Shown in pieces: positions 9,451-17,309 of a stretch of 64,000 nucleotides of DNA. Numbering within the stretch: position 1 is the stretch's first letter; every line of letters starts with the position of its first letter. The notes under the pieces were generated by a model. That model was not told the DNA's origin and made no database searches. It worked only from the letters and a program-made list of their open reading frames with translations. This DNA is from Streptomyces sp. NBC_01197 (GTDB lineage: Bacteria > Actinomycetota > Actinomycetes > Streptomycetales > Streptomycetaceae): contig NZ_CP108569.1 of NCBI RefSeq assembly GCF_036010505.1, forward strand, positions 3,483,001-3,547,000. The letters are read 5' to 3'. Position numbers and translations under genes: made by a program.

Positions 9451-10818
9451 CTACGCGACCACGTGCTCGTCGGCCACCGACAGCGCCGCGTCCAGGGCCG
9501 CCAGGCCCTCCTTCGCCTCCGCGTCGGTGATGTTGCACGGGGGCACCACGTGCGTGCGGTTCATGTTGATGAAGGGCCAGAGACCGTGCTTCTTCGCCGC
9601 CGCGCCGAACGCCGCCATCGGCGCGTTGGCCTCGCCCGTCGCGTTGTACGGGACCAGGGGCTCGTGCGTCTCCCTGTTCCGTACGAGGTCCAGCGCCCAG
9701 AACGCGCCCACGCCGCGCACCTCGCCGACCGACGGGTGCCGTGCGGCCAGGTCCGCCAGGGCCGGGGCCAGGACATCCGTGCCGAGGCGGGCTGCCTGAC
9801 CGACGATGTCCTCCTCCTCCATGGCCTTGATCGTCGCGACGGCCGCCGCGCAGGCCAGCGGGTGGCCGGAGTAGGTGAGCCCGCCCGGGTAGGGGCGCTT
9901 GGCGAACGTCTCGGCGATCTTGCCGGAGATCGCCACGCCGCCCAGCGGGACGTACCCCGAGTTGACGCCCTTCGCGAAGGTCAGCAGGTCGGGGGTGACG
10001 TCGAAGAGATCGGCGGCGAACCAGGTGCCGGTCCGGCCGAAGCCCGCCATCACCTCGTCGAGGATGAAGACGATGCCGTACCGGTCGCAGATCTCCCGGA
10101 CGCCCGCGAGGTAGCCGGGCGGCGGGGTCATGATGCCCGCCGTGCCCGGAATGGTTTCGAGGATGATCGCGGCCACCGACTGCGGACCCTCGTACGCGAT
10201 GGTGTCCTCAAGGTGCTGGAGGGCGCGGGCGCTCTCCTCGGCCTCGGTGCTCGCGTAGAACGGCGAGCGGTAGAGGAACGGCGCCCAGAAGTGCACCACA
10301 CCCGCCGAGGCCGTGTCCGACGCCCAGCGGCGCGGGTCGCCGGTGAGGTTGATCGCGGTGGCGGTGCCGCCGTGGTACGAGCGGTAGGCGCTCAGCACCT
10401 TCGCGCGGCCGGTGTGCAGCCGGGCCATGCGGACGGCGTTCTCGACCGCCTCGGCGCCGCCGTTGGTGAAGAAGATCTTGTCGAGGTCGCCGGGGGTGCG
10501 CTCGGCGATGAGGCGTGCGGCCTCGGAGCGCGATTCGACCGCGAAGGCGGGGGCGAACGTCGTCATCTTCGCCGCCTGCTCCTGGATCGCGGCGACGACC
10601 TTCGGATGCTGGTAGCCGATGTTGGTGAAGACGAGGCCACTGGTGAAGTCGAGGTACCGGTTGCCCTCGTAGTCCCAGAAGTACGAACCCTCGGCACCGG
10701 CGACGGCGAGCGGGTCGATCAGGTCCTGGGCGGACCAGGAGTGGAAAACATGCGCACGGTCGGCGGCCTTGACGGCCGCCCCTGCACGGGGATCGGGCTG
10801 CGGGGTCTGAGGGGTCAT
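9451..10818 (-). CDS. Class III PLP-dependent aminotransferase (aspartate aminotransferase family)
   Basis: The 455-residue protein starts at ATG 10818; the much longer open frame upstream is antisense to the kinase gene and is not coding. Class III (omega-transaminase) features are clear: FFTNGGAEAVENAVRMAR, YHGGTATAINLTGDPRRW, the LDEVMAGFGRTGTWFA aspartate-containing strand, and the PLP lysine in TFAKGVNSGYVPLGG (about residue 280). The family includes GABA, beta-alanine and diamine transaminases, and substrate cannot be set by eye. It converges with the WD40 gene and is divergent from the Ser/Thr kinase. No partner enzyme is adjacent, so it probably acts alone in amine or amino acid catabolism. 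Confidence 0.88.
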   Translation of the reverse strand: MTPQTPQPDPRAGAAVKAADRAHVFHSWSAQDLIDPLAVAGAEGSYFWDYEGNRYLDFTSGLVFTNIGYQHPKVVAAIQEQAAKMTTFAPAFAVESRSEAARLIAERTPGDLDKIFFTNGGAEAVENAVRMARLHTGRAKVLSAYRSYHGGTATAINLTGDPRRWASDTASAGVVHFWAPFLYRSPFYASTEAEESARALQHLEDTIAYEGPQSVAAIILETIPGTAGIMTPPPGYLAGVREICDRYGIVFILDEVMAGFGRTGTWFAADLFDVTPDLLTFAKGVNSGYVPLGGVAISGKIAETFAKRPYPGGLTYSGHPLACAAAVATIKAMEEEDIVGQAARLGTDVLAPALADLAARHPSVGEVRGVGAFWALDLVRNRETHEPLVPYNATGEANAPMAAFGAAAKKHGLWPFINMNRTHVVPPCNITDAEAKEGLAALDAALSVADEHVVA

Positions 10819-11088
10819 GCGTCCCAGCGTAGAGAGCCGCAGGTCGGGACGCACATGGCCATCTTGTATGGACTCGGCGGCATTCGTCGGCAGGATGTCG
10901 CCCCGCCGGACAAACGGGAAAGCCGGCAGGGGCGCTGTTACGGAACGGGCGGGCGGTCCGCCGTCACGGAATGGTCCGCATGGTCTGCAGGCCCGGATCT
11001 CCCGGCCATACCGGCGCCTCGCGCGGAGCGCACTATCCTCGCCTCCAGCGGGCGCGCGGTGGCGCGGCCTTGGGGAGGCGGCACAGCC

Positions 11089-12804
11089 ATGGAGAAGCTC
11101 CAGCCGGGCGATCCACACCATATCGGCGCATACCGGCTGCTGGGGCGGCTCGGGACGGGCGGAATGGGCCAGGTCTATCTGGCGCGCTCGGACCGTGGCC
11201 GTACGGTCGCGGTCAAGCTCGTCCGGGAGGAACTGGCCGAGATCGACGAGTTCCGCGACCGCTTCCGCCTGGAGGTGCGGGCGGCACGACGGGTCGCCGG
11301 GCCGTGGGCCGCTCCCGTTCTGGACGCGGACACCGAGGCGCCGGCCCCGTGGGTCGCCACCGGGTACGTCGCGGGCCCCAGCCTCCACTCCGTGGTCGCC
11401 GGTGCGCACGGACCGCTGCCCGAGCGGTCGGTACGGATTCTCGGCTCGGGCCTGGCCCACGCCGTGGCGGACATCCACGCGGCCGGTCTGGTCCACCGCG
11501 ACCTCAAGCCGTCGAACGTGCTGGTCACCATCGACGGCCCGCGCGTGATCGACTTCGGGATCGCCCGCGCGCTGGAGACGATGTCGGACAGCGGCCTGAC
11601 GCGGACGGGCGCGCTGGTCGGCTCCCCCGGCTTCATGGCTCCCGAGCAGATACGCGGCGACCGGATCACTCCGGCTTGCGACGTCTTCTGTCTCGGGACG
11701 GTGCTGGCGTACGCGGCCTGCGGGGTGCTGCCGTTCGGCACCGCCGAGAGCGGGGTGCACGCGCTGATGTTCCGGATCGCGCAGGAGCCGCCGGACCTCG
11801 GAAAGCTGCCCGAGAGCCTGCGGGACCTGGTGGCCGACTGCCTCCGCAAGGACCCGGCGGCCCGGCCCACGCTCGCCCGGATCCTGGAGCGCACGGACGA
11901 GCCCACGCCGGGCAGCCCCTGGCTGCCCGCCCCCCTGGTCGCCCAACTGGGGTGCCATGCGGTCCGGTTACTGGATGCTGAGGACCCCGACCCTGGGGAG
12001 GGGGAGGGCTCGGGGCAGGGGGCGCTTCCGGACGCGCAGTCCCCACCGGAGCCGGATCCGGAGCCACCGTCGGAGCACGGGCGTCCCACGTCCGACAACG
12101 GCGATCCCGCGCCCGGCGACAATCCCGCCGCCACCGCGTACGCCCATCCGCAATCCCCGTACCCACAGGCCCCGTATCCACGGACCCCGCCCCCGCCGCA
12201 GCCCGGATACAGCTACTACACCCCGGCGCCGGCACCCGGGCCATCGGACCGCAGCAGCCGCTGGACGGTCGCCCTGATCGTGGTGGCCCTGATAGTGGCG
12301 GTCGGCGCGGGCGGCTCGGTGTACGCAGTCATGAACACGGACAGCAACGGCCCGAAGGACCCGGCGTCCCACTCCACCACCGGCCCCCAGGACGCGGCCG
12401 GGGACGGCTCGCCGGCGACACCGGACACCTCGAACGCCTCCGCGCCGCCCCACTCATCCGGCACGGTCCCGGACGCGTACCTCGGCACCTGGAAGGGCTC
12501 GGTGCCCAGCGCCTCGGGCAGCAACCCCCGCAGGCTGGTCATACGGCAGGGCGAGGCGGGCGACACGGTCCTCTCCCTCACCGCCGACGGCGACGGCTAC
12601 CACTGCGTCTTCAAGGCCGAGCTGGCGCAGGCCGGGGCGGAGGGCTCACCGCTGGAGATCGGCCCGTCGACCGTCACCGCGGGAAAGCCGAAATCGTCCT
12701 GCGATCCAGGTGAGGCAACGGAATTGACCCTGCTGCCGGACGGCACCCTGCGCCGAGTCAACACCGCGACCGGCGACAGGCTGACGTACACCAAGCAGGA
12801 CTGA
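11089..12804 (+). CDS. Membrane Ser/Thr protein kinase (PknB-like kinase domain) with extracellular sensor
   Basis: ATG 11089 follows GGGAGG at 11072-11077. The 571-residue protein has a full kinase domain (about 10-270): glycine loop LGTGGMGQVYLA, the VAVKL lysine, HRDLKPSNVLV (about 136), DFGIARAL (about 154) and GSPGFMAPEQ. A Pro-rich cytoplasmic linker follows (about 290-390). A single membrane segment (WTVALIVVALIVAVGAGG, about 392-412), a Ser/Thr/Pro stalk and a small extracellular domain of about 110 residues complete it. There are no PASTA repeats, so the ligand is unlikely to be peptidoglycan. A TTA leucine codon at 11968-11970, between kinase and linker, suggests bldA-dependent translation. 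No substrate gene is adjacent. Confidence 0.92.
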   Translation: MEKLQPGDPHHIGAYRLLGRLGTGGMGQVYLARSDRGRTVAVKLVREELAEIDEFRDRFRLEVRAARRVAGPWAAPVLDADTEAPAPWVATGYVAGPSLHSVVAGAHGPLPERSVRILGSGLAHAVADIHAAGLVHRDLKPSNVLVTIDGPRVIDFGIARALETMSDSGLTRTGALVGSPGFMAPEQIRGDRITPACDVFCLGTVLAYAACGVLPFGTAESGVHALMFRIAQEPPDLGKLPESLRDLVADCLRKDPAARPTLARILERTDEPTPGSPWLPAPLVAQLGCHAVRLLDAEDPDPGEGEGSGQGALPDAQSPPEPDPEPPSEHGRPTSDNGDPAPGDNPAATAYAHPQSPYPQAPYPRTPPPPQPGYSYYTPAPAPGPSDRSSRWTVALIVVALIVAVGAGGSVYAVMNTDSNGPKDPASHSTTGPQDAAGDGSPATPDTSNASAPPHSSGTVPDAYLGTWKGSVPSASGSNPRRLVIRQGEAGDTVLSLTADGDGYHCVFKAELAQAGAEGSPLEIGPSTVTAGKPKSSCDPGEATELTLLPDGTLRRVNTATGDRLTYTKQD

Positions 12805-12870
12805 CCCTGCCGACCGGACAGCACCGGGAACCGCGTAGCACACTGCATTACGGCGCGTTACGCTGGCTCC

Positions 12871-13149
12871 ATGAAGACCATCACCCAACGGGAACTGGCC
12901 GCGCACTCCAAGGCAGTACTCGACGATGTCGAGGCAGGTGAGACGTACCACATCACCCGTAATGGCAATGAGATCGCCGAGGTGCGCCCCCTCGCTGCCC
13001 GGCGTCGCTTTGTCCCGGTGGAGGAGCTCCAGCGGAAATGGCGACGGGCTCCGCAGGTCGACGCCGCTCGGATGCGCGCGGAGGCCGATGAGTTCTTCGG
13101 CGCCGAGGAGCGTGTCGGTGACGACGAGAATCCATGGGACCGCACGTGA
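12871..13149 (+). CDS. Phd/YefM-family antitoxin
   Basis: This 92-residue protein begins MKTITQRELAAHSKAVLDDV, the classical Phd/YefM N-terminal DNA-binding motif, followed by GETYHITRNGNEIAEVRPL. The C-terminal half is charged and probably disordered (toxin-wrapping). It overlaps the PIN-domain toxin gene immediately downstream by four bases, or 16 if the toxin starts at 13134, the usual antitoxin-first layout. The pair should repress its own promoter; the 40 bases upstream contain the near-repeat ATTACG/GTTACG that could be an operator. Confidence 0.88.
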   Translation: MKTITQRELAAHSKAVLDDVEAGETYHITRNGNEIAEVRPLAARRRFVPVEELQRKWRRAPQVDAARMRAEADEFFGAEERVGDDENPWDRT

Positions 13150-13550
13150 CCCGCAGGCGGCCGCGCGGGCTGCTGGACACATGTGTGGTCATCGATCTGC
13201 CGGTGATCGACCCAGGCTTGCTCCCCGTGGAGGCGGCCGTCTCCTCGATCGTCCTCGCGGAGTTGGCCCAGGGGGTGGCGATGACGAGGGACCCGGTGGA
13301 GATGATGGCGCGAGCGCAGCGCCTTGCGGATGTCGAAGGGGAGTTTGCGGTCGTTCCCTTCGACCGGGAGGCGTCCCGCAGATTCGGCACGCTCGTCGCT
13401 CTCACCCTCCGGGCGAAGCGTGATGTCCGTCCCCGCCGGATGGACCTGATGATCGCCGCCACAGCCGCAGCTCAGGGCCTGCCGCTCTACACACGGAATG
13501 CTGACGACTTCAAGGGCCTGGAGGAGGGCGTCGACGTCATCGCGGTGTGA
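13146..13550 (+). CDS. VapC-type PIN-domain ribonuclease toxin
   Basis: The PIN domain begins RGLLDTCVVIDLP with the first catalytic aspartate. It continues with SSIVLAELAQGV (conserved glutamate) and ends with DLMIAATAAAQGLPLYTRNADDFKGL, giving the expected acidic quartet. VapC toxins are Mg-dependent RNases that cleave tRNA or rRNA and are held inactive by the antitoxin. I prefer GTG 13146, which overlaps the antitoxin stop as GTGA; an in-frame ATG at 13134 would add four residues. About 134 residues is normal for the family. An Phd-type antitoxin with a VapC-type toxin is a common mixed pairing. Confidence 0.88.
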   Translation: MTRRRPRGLLDTCVVIDLPVIDPGLLPVEAAVSSIVLAELAQGVAMTRDPVEMMARAQRLADVEGEFAVVPFDREASRRFGTLVALTLRAKRDVRPRRMDLMIAATAAAQGLPLYTRNADDFKGLEEGVDVIAV

Positions 13551-13571
13551 ACGCAGTTCTCACTCACACCA

Positions 13572-13733
13572 GCCGAGAAGGCGGCCGCCTCCTGAGGCGG
13601 CCGGCCACCGCGCCCAGTCGCGCGCCTGGGGCGGAAGGAGATCGCTTGCGACGCCGTGCAGTTGCTCGCCGCGCAGGACGCGCCCCAGCGGACCGGTCTC
13701 CTGACCGTCCGGGCCCCGAAGAGCCTCGCGCGT
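13572..13733 (+). pseudogene. Decayed duplicate of the SRPBCC 3' end and RlmG-like methyltransferase
   Basis: Three short blocks match genes lying just downstream, in the same order. Bases 13572-13595 encode AEKAAAS-stop, like the SRPBCC gene end at 14215-14238 (AEKTAAS-stop). Bases 13612-13635 (AQSRAWGG) match the methyltransferase at 14322-14345 (DQLRAWDA). Bases 13650-13730 encode VQLLAAQDAPQRT and TVRAPKSLA, matching VRLLSTQDVPPER and IVRVPKSLA at 14568-14645. The sequence between the blocks is deleted or diverged and no intact frame remains. This is best explained as a remnant of a tandem duplication of the SRPBCC-methyltransferase pair; the source could also be a paralogous pair acquired separately. 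Confidence 0.75.
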
Positions 13734-13812
13734 ACAGCCGTTCCGTGTGGCCGGTCGGTCTCCGGGTAGCCGGTCCCGTGAAGCACGAGCCCACGAACGA
13801 AGAGAGGCACAC

Positions 13813-14238
13813 ATGTCGTCATCGCTGGTCGAAACCGTGGACATCAATGCCCCGGTCGCCGTGAGCTGGGCCCTGTGGAGCGACGTCACCCGCTGGCCCG
13901 CCTTCCTGAGCCACGTACGCCTCGTCGAGCCGATGGACGGGAAGCGCTTCGCCTGGCAGCTGGAGCTGCCGGGCGCCGACAAGAACTTCGTCGCCGAGCT
14001 CACCGAGGTCGTGCCGCAGGACCGGATCGCCTGGCGGACCATCGAGGGGGTCCACCACGCCGGTGTGGTCACCTTCCACCACCTCAGCGACACCACTAGC
14101 CGGGTAACGCTCCAGATCGAGTACGACCCCAAGGGCTTCGTCGAGCACCTGGGCGCACTCACCAACCTGGACTCCACCCTGGCAAATTACGACCTGGGCG
14201 AATTCCGGAAACTGGCCGAGAAGACGGCCGCTTCCTGA
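13813..14238 (+). CDS. SRPBCC/START-like lipid-binding fold protein
   Basis: ATG 13813 is preceded by GAGAGG at the right spacing, giving 141 residues, typical for the polyketide-cyclase/dehydrase group of SRPBCC proteins. The opening VETVDINAPVAVSWALWSDV and the WPAFLSHVRLVEPMDGKRF segment are the usual first strand and helix of the helix-grip fold; LTEVVPQDRIAWRTIEG is typical of the central strands. Such proteins bind a hydrophobic ligand or modify one, and the ligand is unknown. The gene ends 20 bases before the RlmG-like methyltransferase, so the two are likely cotranscribed; the decayed copy upstream shows that the pair once was duplicated together. Confidence 0.82.
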   Translation: MSSSLVETVDINAPVAVSWALWSDVTRWPAFLSHVRLVEPMDGKRFAWQLELPGADKNFVAELTEVVPQDRIAWRTIEGVHHAGVVTFHHLSDTTSRVTLQIEYDPKGFVEHLGALTNLDSTLANYDLGEFRKLAEKTAAS

Positions 14239-14258
14239 GACCGCTAGCCTGGTCGGCA

Positions 14259-15431
14259 ATGAACCATTTGCCGACGTCATCAGGCTCGCTCGCCCTCACC
14301 CGGTTCCCCGAGGACCCCCGCGACCAGCTGCGCGCCTGGGACGCCGCTGACGAATATCTCCTGCGCCATCTGGAGGAGAACGGGATCGCCGCCACGGTCA
14401 CCGGCCCGCCAACCACCGTCGTGGCCGGTGACCGGTGGGGGGCGCTCACCACCGCGCTCGCTGGTGCGGCGGGCGGGGCCGGGGAGGTCGTCCAGATCAC
14501 CGACTCCTTCCTCGGGCAGGAGGCGACCCGCGCCAACCTGGAACGGAACGGGATCGGCTCCGGCTCCGTGCGGCTGCTCTCCACGCAGGACGTGCCGCCT
14601 GAGCGCATCGACCTGCTGATCGTCCGGGTCCCGAAGAGCCTCGCGCTCCTTGAGGACCAGCTGCACCGGCTCGCACCCGCCGTGCATGCCGGGACCGTCG
14701 TCGTCGGCACCGGCATGGTCAAGGAGATCCACACCTCGACCCTCAAGCTCTTCGAGCAGATCATCGGGGTCACGAAGACATCCCTCGCCGTGAAGAAGGC
14801 CCGGCTGATCTTCTGCACCCCCGACCCGTCGCTCGCCCCGGGTCCCAGCCCCTGGCCGCGGAGTTACGAGCTGCCGGCCGGCGTCGGTGCTGCTTCGGGG
14901 CGGACCGTCGTCAACCACGCGGGGGTCTTCTGCGCCGAACGCCTCGACATCGGTACCCGTTTCTTCCTGCCGCACCTGCCGCAGCACGAGGGCCCTGAGC
15001 GGGTGGTCGACCTGGGGTGCGGCAACGGAGTCGTCGGCACGGCCGTCGCGCTGGCGAACCCGCGGGCCGAAGTGATCTTCACCGACGAGTCGTTCCAGGC
15101 GGTCGCATCGGCCGAGGCCACCTTCCGGAAGAACCTCGGCCCCGACGCCCCGGCCGAGTTCCGCATCGGCGACACCTTCGCGGGCGTCGAGGCGGGCTCG
15201 GTGGACCTCGTACTGAACAACCCGCCGTTCCACACCCACCAGGCGACCAGCGACCAGACGTCCCGGCGGATGTTCCGCGGCGCGCGCGAGGCGCTGCGGA
15301 CGGGGGGCGAACTATGGGTCGTCGGCAACCGGCACCTCAGCTACCACGTCATGCTCCAGCAGACGTTCGGCAACTGCCGGGTCGTGACGAGCGACCCGAA
15401 GTTCGTGATCCTGCGGGCTGTGAAGCGGTGA
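14259..15431 (+). CDS. RlmG/RsmC-like rRNA guanine-N2 methyltransferase
   Basis: The 390-residue protein has the duplicated methyltransferase architecture of RlmG/RsmC. A degenerate N-terminal domain (RFPEDPRDQLRAWDAADEYLL, DLLIVRVPKSLALLEDQL) is followed by an active C-terminal Rossmann domain. That domain has the SAM motif VVDLGCGNGVVGTAVA (about residue 250) and the catalytic NNPPFHTHQ (about residue 325), diagnostic of N2-guanine or N6-adenine modification. In gamma-proteobacteria RlmG makes m2G1835 in 23S rRNA; the same target here is an inference. Start ATG 14259 has only a weak ribosome binding site, consistent with translation following the SRPBCC gene 20 bases upstream. Confidence 0.85.
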   Translation: MNHLPTSSGSLALTRFPEDPRDQLRAWDAADEYLLRHLEENGIAATVTGPPTTVVAGDRWGALTTALAGAAGGAGEVVQITDSFLGQEATRANLERNGIGSGSVRLLSTQDVPPERIDLLIVRVPKSLALLEDQLHRLAPAVHAGTVVVGTGMVKEIHTSTLKLFEQIIGVTKTSLAVKKARLIFCTPDPSLAPGPSPWPRSYELPAGVGAASGRTVVNHAGVFCAERLDIGTRFFLPHLPQHEGPERVVDLGCGNGVVGTAVALANPRAEVIFTDESFQAVASAEATFRKNLGPDAPAEFRIGDTFAGVEAGSVDLVLNNPPFHTHQATSDQTSRRMFRGAREALRTGGELWVVGNRHLSYHVMLQQTFGNCRVVTSDPKFVILRAVKR

Positions 15432-15496
15432 GCCACTCCCCGGGCGCCACAACTCCGCTGCGGCATGGGAATCGCGGGGCCCGGGAATTGCACCTC

Positions 15497-15763
15497 TCAG
15501 GCTTGGCGGCGCGTGACGAGGACTGCCTTTCGGCAGTCGGGCTGGTTCGTCGCCGGGGTGATCAGGGCAGCGGTGGTGTCATCGAGCGCGTAACACAGCT
15601 GGGCGTGCAGCGTCTCGGCCTCGGCGGGCGTCAGCCGCAGCGCGGCGTCGGCCTCGAAGGCCCCGTCGCGGCGCAGCCACAGGTCGATGGAGAGCGACCC
15701 GTCCGCCTCCCGCCGCACGGGCTTGCTGGGCACCCGGCTCACCCGTACCTGGTCCGCACTCAT
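15497..15763 (-). CDS. Small conserved-type hypothetical protein (88 aa)
   Basis: ATG 15763 overlaps the stop of the 84-residue gene upstream (ATGA), so the two are coupled. The product contains SKPVRREADGSLSIDLWLRRDG and LRLTPAEAETLHAQLCYAL, suggesting a small beta-hairpin followed by a helix. I do not recognise a family. Codon use has the strong GC third-position bias of real genes. Its position beside an XRE/DUF397 module suggests an accessory gene of that regulatory set, but no function can be given. Confidence 0.65.
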   Translation of the reverse strand: MSADQVRVSRVPSKPVRREADGSLSIDLWLRRDGAFEADAALRLTPAEAETLHAQLCYALDDTTAALITPATNQPDCRKAVLVTRRQA

Positions 15764-16017
15764 CAGGCCGCCGCTCCCGTCGTCCTGAGCACGAGGGCAC
15801 CGACGCTGCACGCCTGACCCGCCCCTGCCACGACCACGATCCCGTCGAGCGCGAGCCGCATCGCGGTACGGCGGGTGCGGCGCTCGACGTCGATCGCGCA
15901 GAGGCTGGTACGCGGCAGCCGCAGGGGGCGTTGCGCGGACGCGGAGGGGAGCGGGGCGGGCACCAGGTTCAGGGGTACGCGCCTTCGCGCGAGATGAGTG
16001 CGGATACGGTGGAACAT
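15763..16017 (-). CDS. Small hypothetical protein (84 aa)
   Basis: ATG 16017 is preceded by GAGGAG, a good ribosome binding site, and the frame ends with TGA inside the ATGA overlap with the next gene. The product is basic at its N-terminus (MFHRIRTHLARRRVPLNLVP). It then has a CAIDVERRTRRTAMRLALDG segment and a hydrophobic IVVVAGAGQACSVGALVLR tail that might be a membrane segment or buried strand. No family is recognised. A longer start at 16128 is open but lacks a ribosome binding site. Confidence 0.55.
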   Translation of the reverse strand: MFHRIRTHLARRRVPLNLVPAPLPSASAQRPLRLPRTSLCAIDVERRTRRTAMRLALDGIVVVAGAGQACSVGALVLRTTGAAA

Positions 16018-16139
16018 GCTGACGCTCCTCTGTGGCGTTGGCCATGCCCCGGGGTGCTGATGACACCGCCGGGGCACTCCGGTCCAGACGGTAACCAGGC
16101 GGCTACCGTCCGACGTCAGGTTAGCCACAAAAGTGCTGC

Positions 16140-16157
16140 CGCATCAACATTGATGCG
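16140..16157. promoter_or_regulatory. Palindromic operator-like element CGCATCAA-CA-TTGATGCG
   Basis: A perfect 8-base inverted repeat with a two-base centre lies between the DUF397 gene and the start of the 84-residue gene, about 123 bases upstream of the latter. Its size fits a dimeric helix-turn-helix site, and the XRE regulator two genes upstream is the obvious candidate protein. It is AT-richer than its surroundings. Confidence 0.45.
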
Positions 16158-16199
16158 CAAGATGTGCAGACCGGCATATGCGAGGAGCGCCCCGCGCCA

Positions 16200-16388
16200 T
16201 CACACCAAGTCGTCGAACTCGCCTGACTTGGCTCCCGCCAGAAATGCCGCCAGCTTCACGGGAGTTGTCCGGATGATCACCGCAGGGTCGTCGCTTTCCC
16301 TCATCAGGACCTCGCCGTCGACAATGGCAAGTTCGAGGCAGTTGCCCGCTTGTTCCGAGAACGAAGACTTACGCCACTGAATGTCCAC
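16200..16388 (-). CDS. DUF397-family small protein
   Basis: The product is 62 residues from GTG 16388, which is preceded by GAGGG. It contains the full family signature: QWRKSSFSEQAGNCLELAI, then REDD-like RESDDPAVIIRTTP, and ends with LAAFLAGAKSGEFDDLV. DUF397 proteins nearly always accompany an XRE regulator of the DUF5753 type in Streptomyces and modulate it, as in WhiJ-like systems. Here the regulator gene ends 13 bases upstream, so the pair is one operon. Confidence 0.9.
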   Translation of the reverse strand: MDIQWRKSSFSEQAGNCLELAIVDGEVLMRESDDPAVIIRTTPVKLAAFLAGAKSGEFDDLV

Positions 16389-16401
16389 GACCCTCAAGCT
16401 C

Positions 16402-17256
16402 TCATAGCTCGTGCAGCACCTTGCGAATGAAGTCACGTGACCGCCCAGGCTCCAGCGCCCGTGTCTCCATACGATCCAACACCGCACGGTAGTTCGTCAG
16501 ATGGGTCTCGGCATCGAGAAAGGTGAGGCCATCGGGCACATCGATCTGCACCGTGTCGAGCTGCCGGACCGGACCACTCGCGTACATCGTCGAGCTCCCC
16601 GCGCTGGGGAATCCTCCGGCAGCGAAAGGAATGACGCGCAGCGTCACCTCGTCCCGCTCCGACCACTTCAACAGCTCTCCCAACTGCCCGCGCACTACCG
16701 CTCGGTCGCCGAATAGCATCCGCAGCGCGGCCTCGTGGAGGAGAAACGAACAGTCGGGTGGACTCGGCCGGTCGAGCAGTGCCCGACGCCGCATCCGGAA
16801 TTCCACGTGAAGATCCATCGCCTCGCGGGTCAACGGCGGGACCGCCTCCCCGAACACGGCGCGGGCGTAGTCCTCATGCTGCAACAGGCCGGGCAGGTGT
16901 GTGATCTGCACATGGCGCAGCGAGACGGCGTGATGCTCCAGCTCCACGAGGTCGAGCATGAACGAGGCGATCGAGTCCCGGAACTCGTCCCACCAGTTCG
17001 CCCCGGCGCGCTCCCTGGCCATGTCCGCCAGGGCATCCACGTAAGCCTGGTCGGGGCAGGAGTAGTTGCTCGCCCAGACGCGTACGCGGTCAGCGCTGAC
17101 GCCGAATCGGGCGGACTCGGTGTTGCTGATCGCTGTCTTGTCCACGCGGTGCAGCGCGGCCGCGTCGGTGAGCGAGAGCCCGACATGCTCCCGCATCCTG
17201 CGCAGCTCAGCACCGAGACGTCGCTGCCGCTCCGTGGACGGCTTTCTGACAGGCAC
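16402..17256 (-). CDS. XRE-family regulator with DUF5753 domain (WhiJ-like)
   Basis: I chose GTG 17256 because GGGAGGGA lies just before it; the frame open further upstream is antisense to the acetyltransferase. The 284-residue protein has an N-terminal XRE helix-turn-helix (about 10-65; GLSLTDAAALHRVDKTAISNTES). A long DUF5753 domain follows (about 90-275), with ITHLPGLLQHEDYARAVF, FLLHEAALR and FPSAGSSTMYAS, all hallmark segments. Proteins of this kind repress developmental or antibiotic genes and are antagonised by the partner DUF397 protein. The palindrome at 16140-16157 is a candidate site. Confidence 0.92.
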   Translation of the reverse strand: MPVRKPSTERQRRLGAELRRMREHVGLSLTDAAALHRVDKTAISNTESARFGVSADRVRVWASNYSCPDQAYVDALADMARERAGANWWDEFRDSIASFMLDLVELEHHAVSLRHVQITHLPGLLQHEDYARAVFGEAVPPLTREAMDLHVEFRMRRRALLDRPSPPDCSFLLHEAALRMLFGDRAVVRGQLGELLKWSERDEVTLRVIPFAAGGFPSAGSSTMYASGPVRQLDTVQIDVPDGLTFLDAETHLTNYRAVLDRMETRALEPGRSRDFIRKVLHEL

Positions 17257-17309
17257 GAGTTCCCTCCCTCGCCAGGGCAGTTCCGTTCCGCCCGACGACC
17301 TCGGCCAGC

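Noticed and set aside
9463..11088. Long N-terminal extension of the kinase frame
   Set aside because: It is antisense to the aminotransferase. GGGAGG before ATG 11089 and the kinase domain start fix the real gene.
9451..11958. 835-codon frame extending the aminotransferase upstream
   Set aside because: The extra 380 residues are antisense to the Ser/Thr kinase and have no domain; the aminotransferase core begins at MTPQTPQPD, 10818.
13134..13146. ATG 13134 as toxin start
   Set aside because: Possible, but GTG 13146 gives the usual four-base overlap with the antitoxin and starts right before the PIN core.
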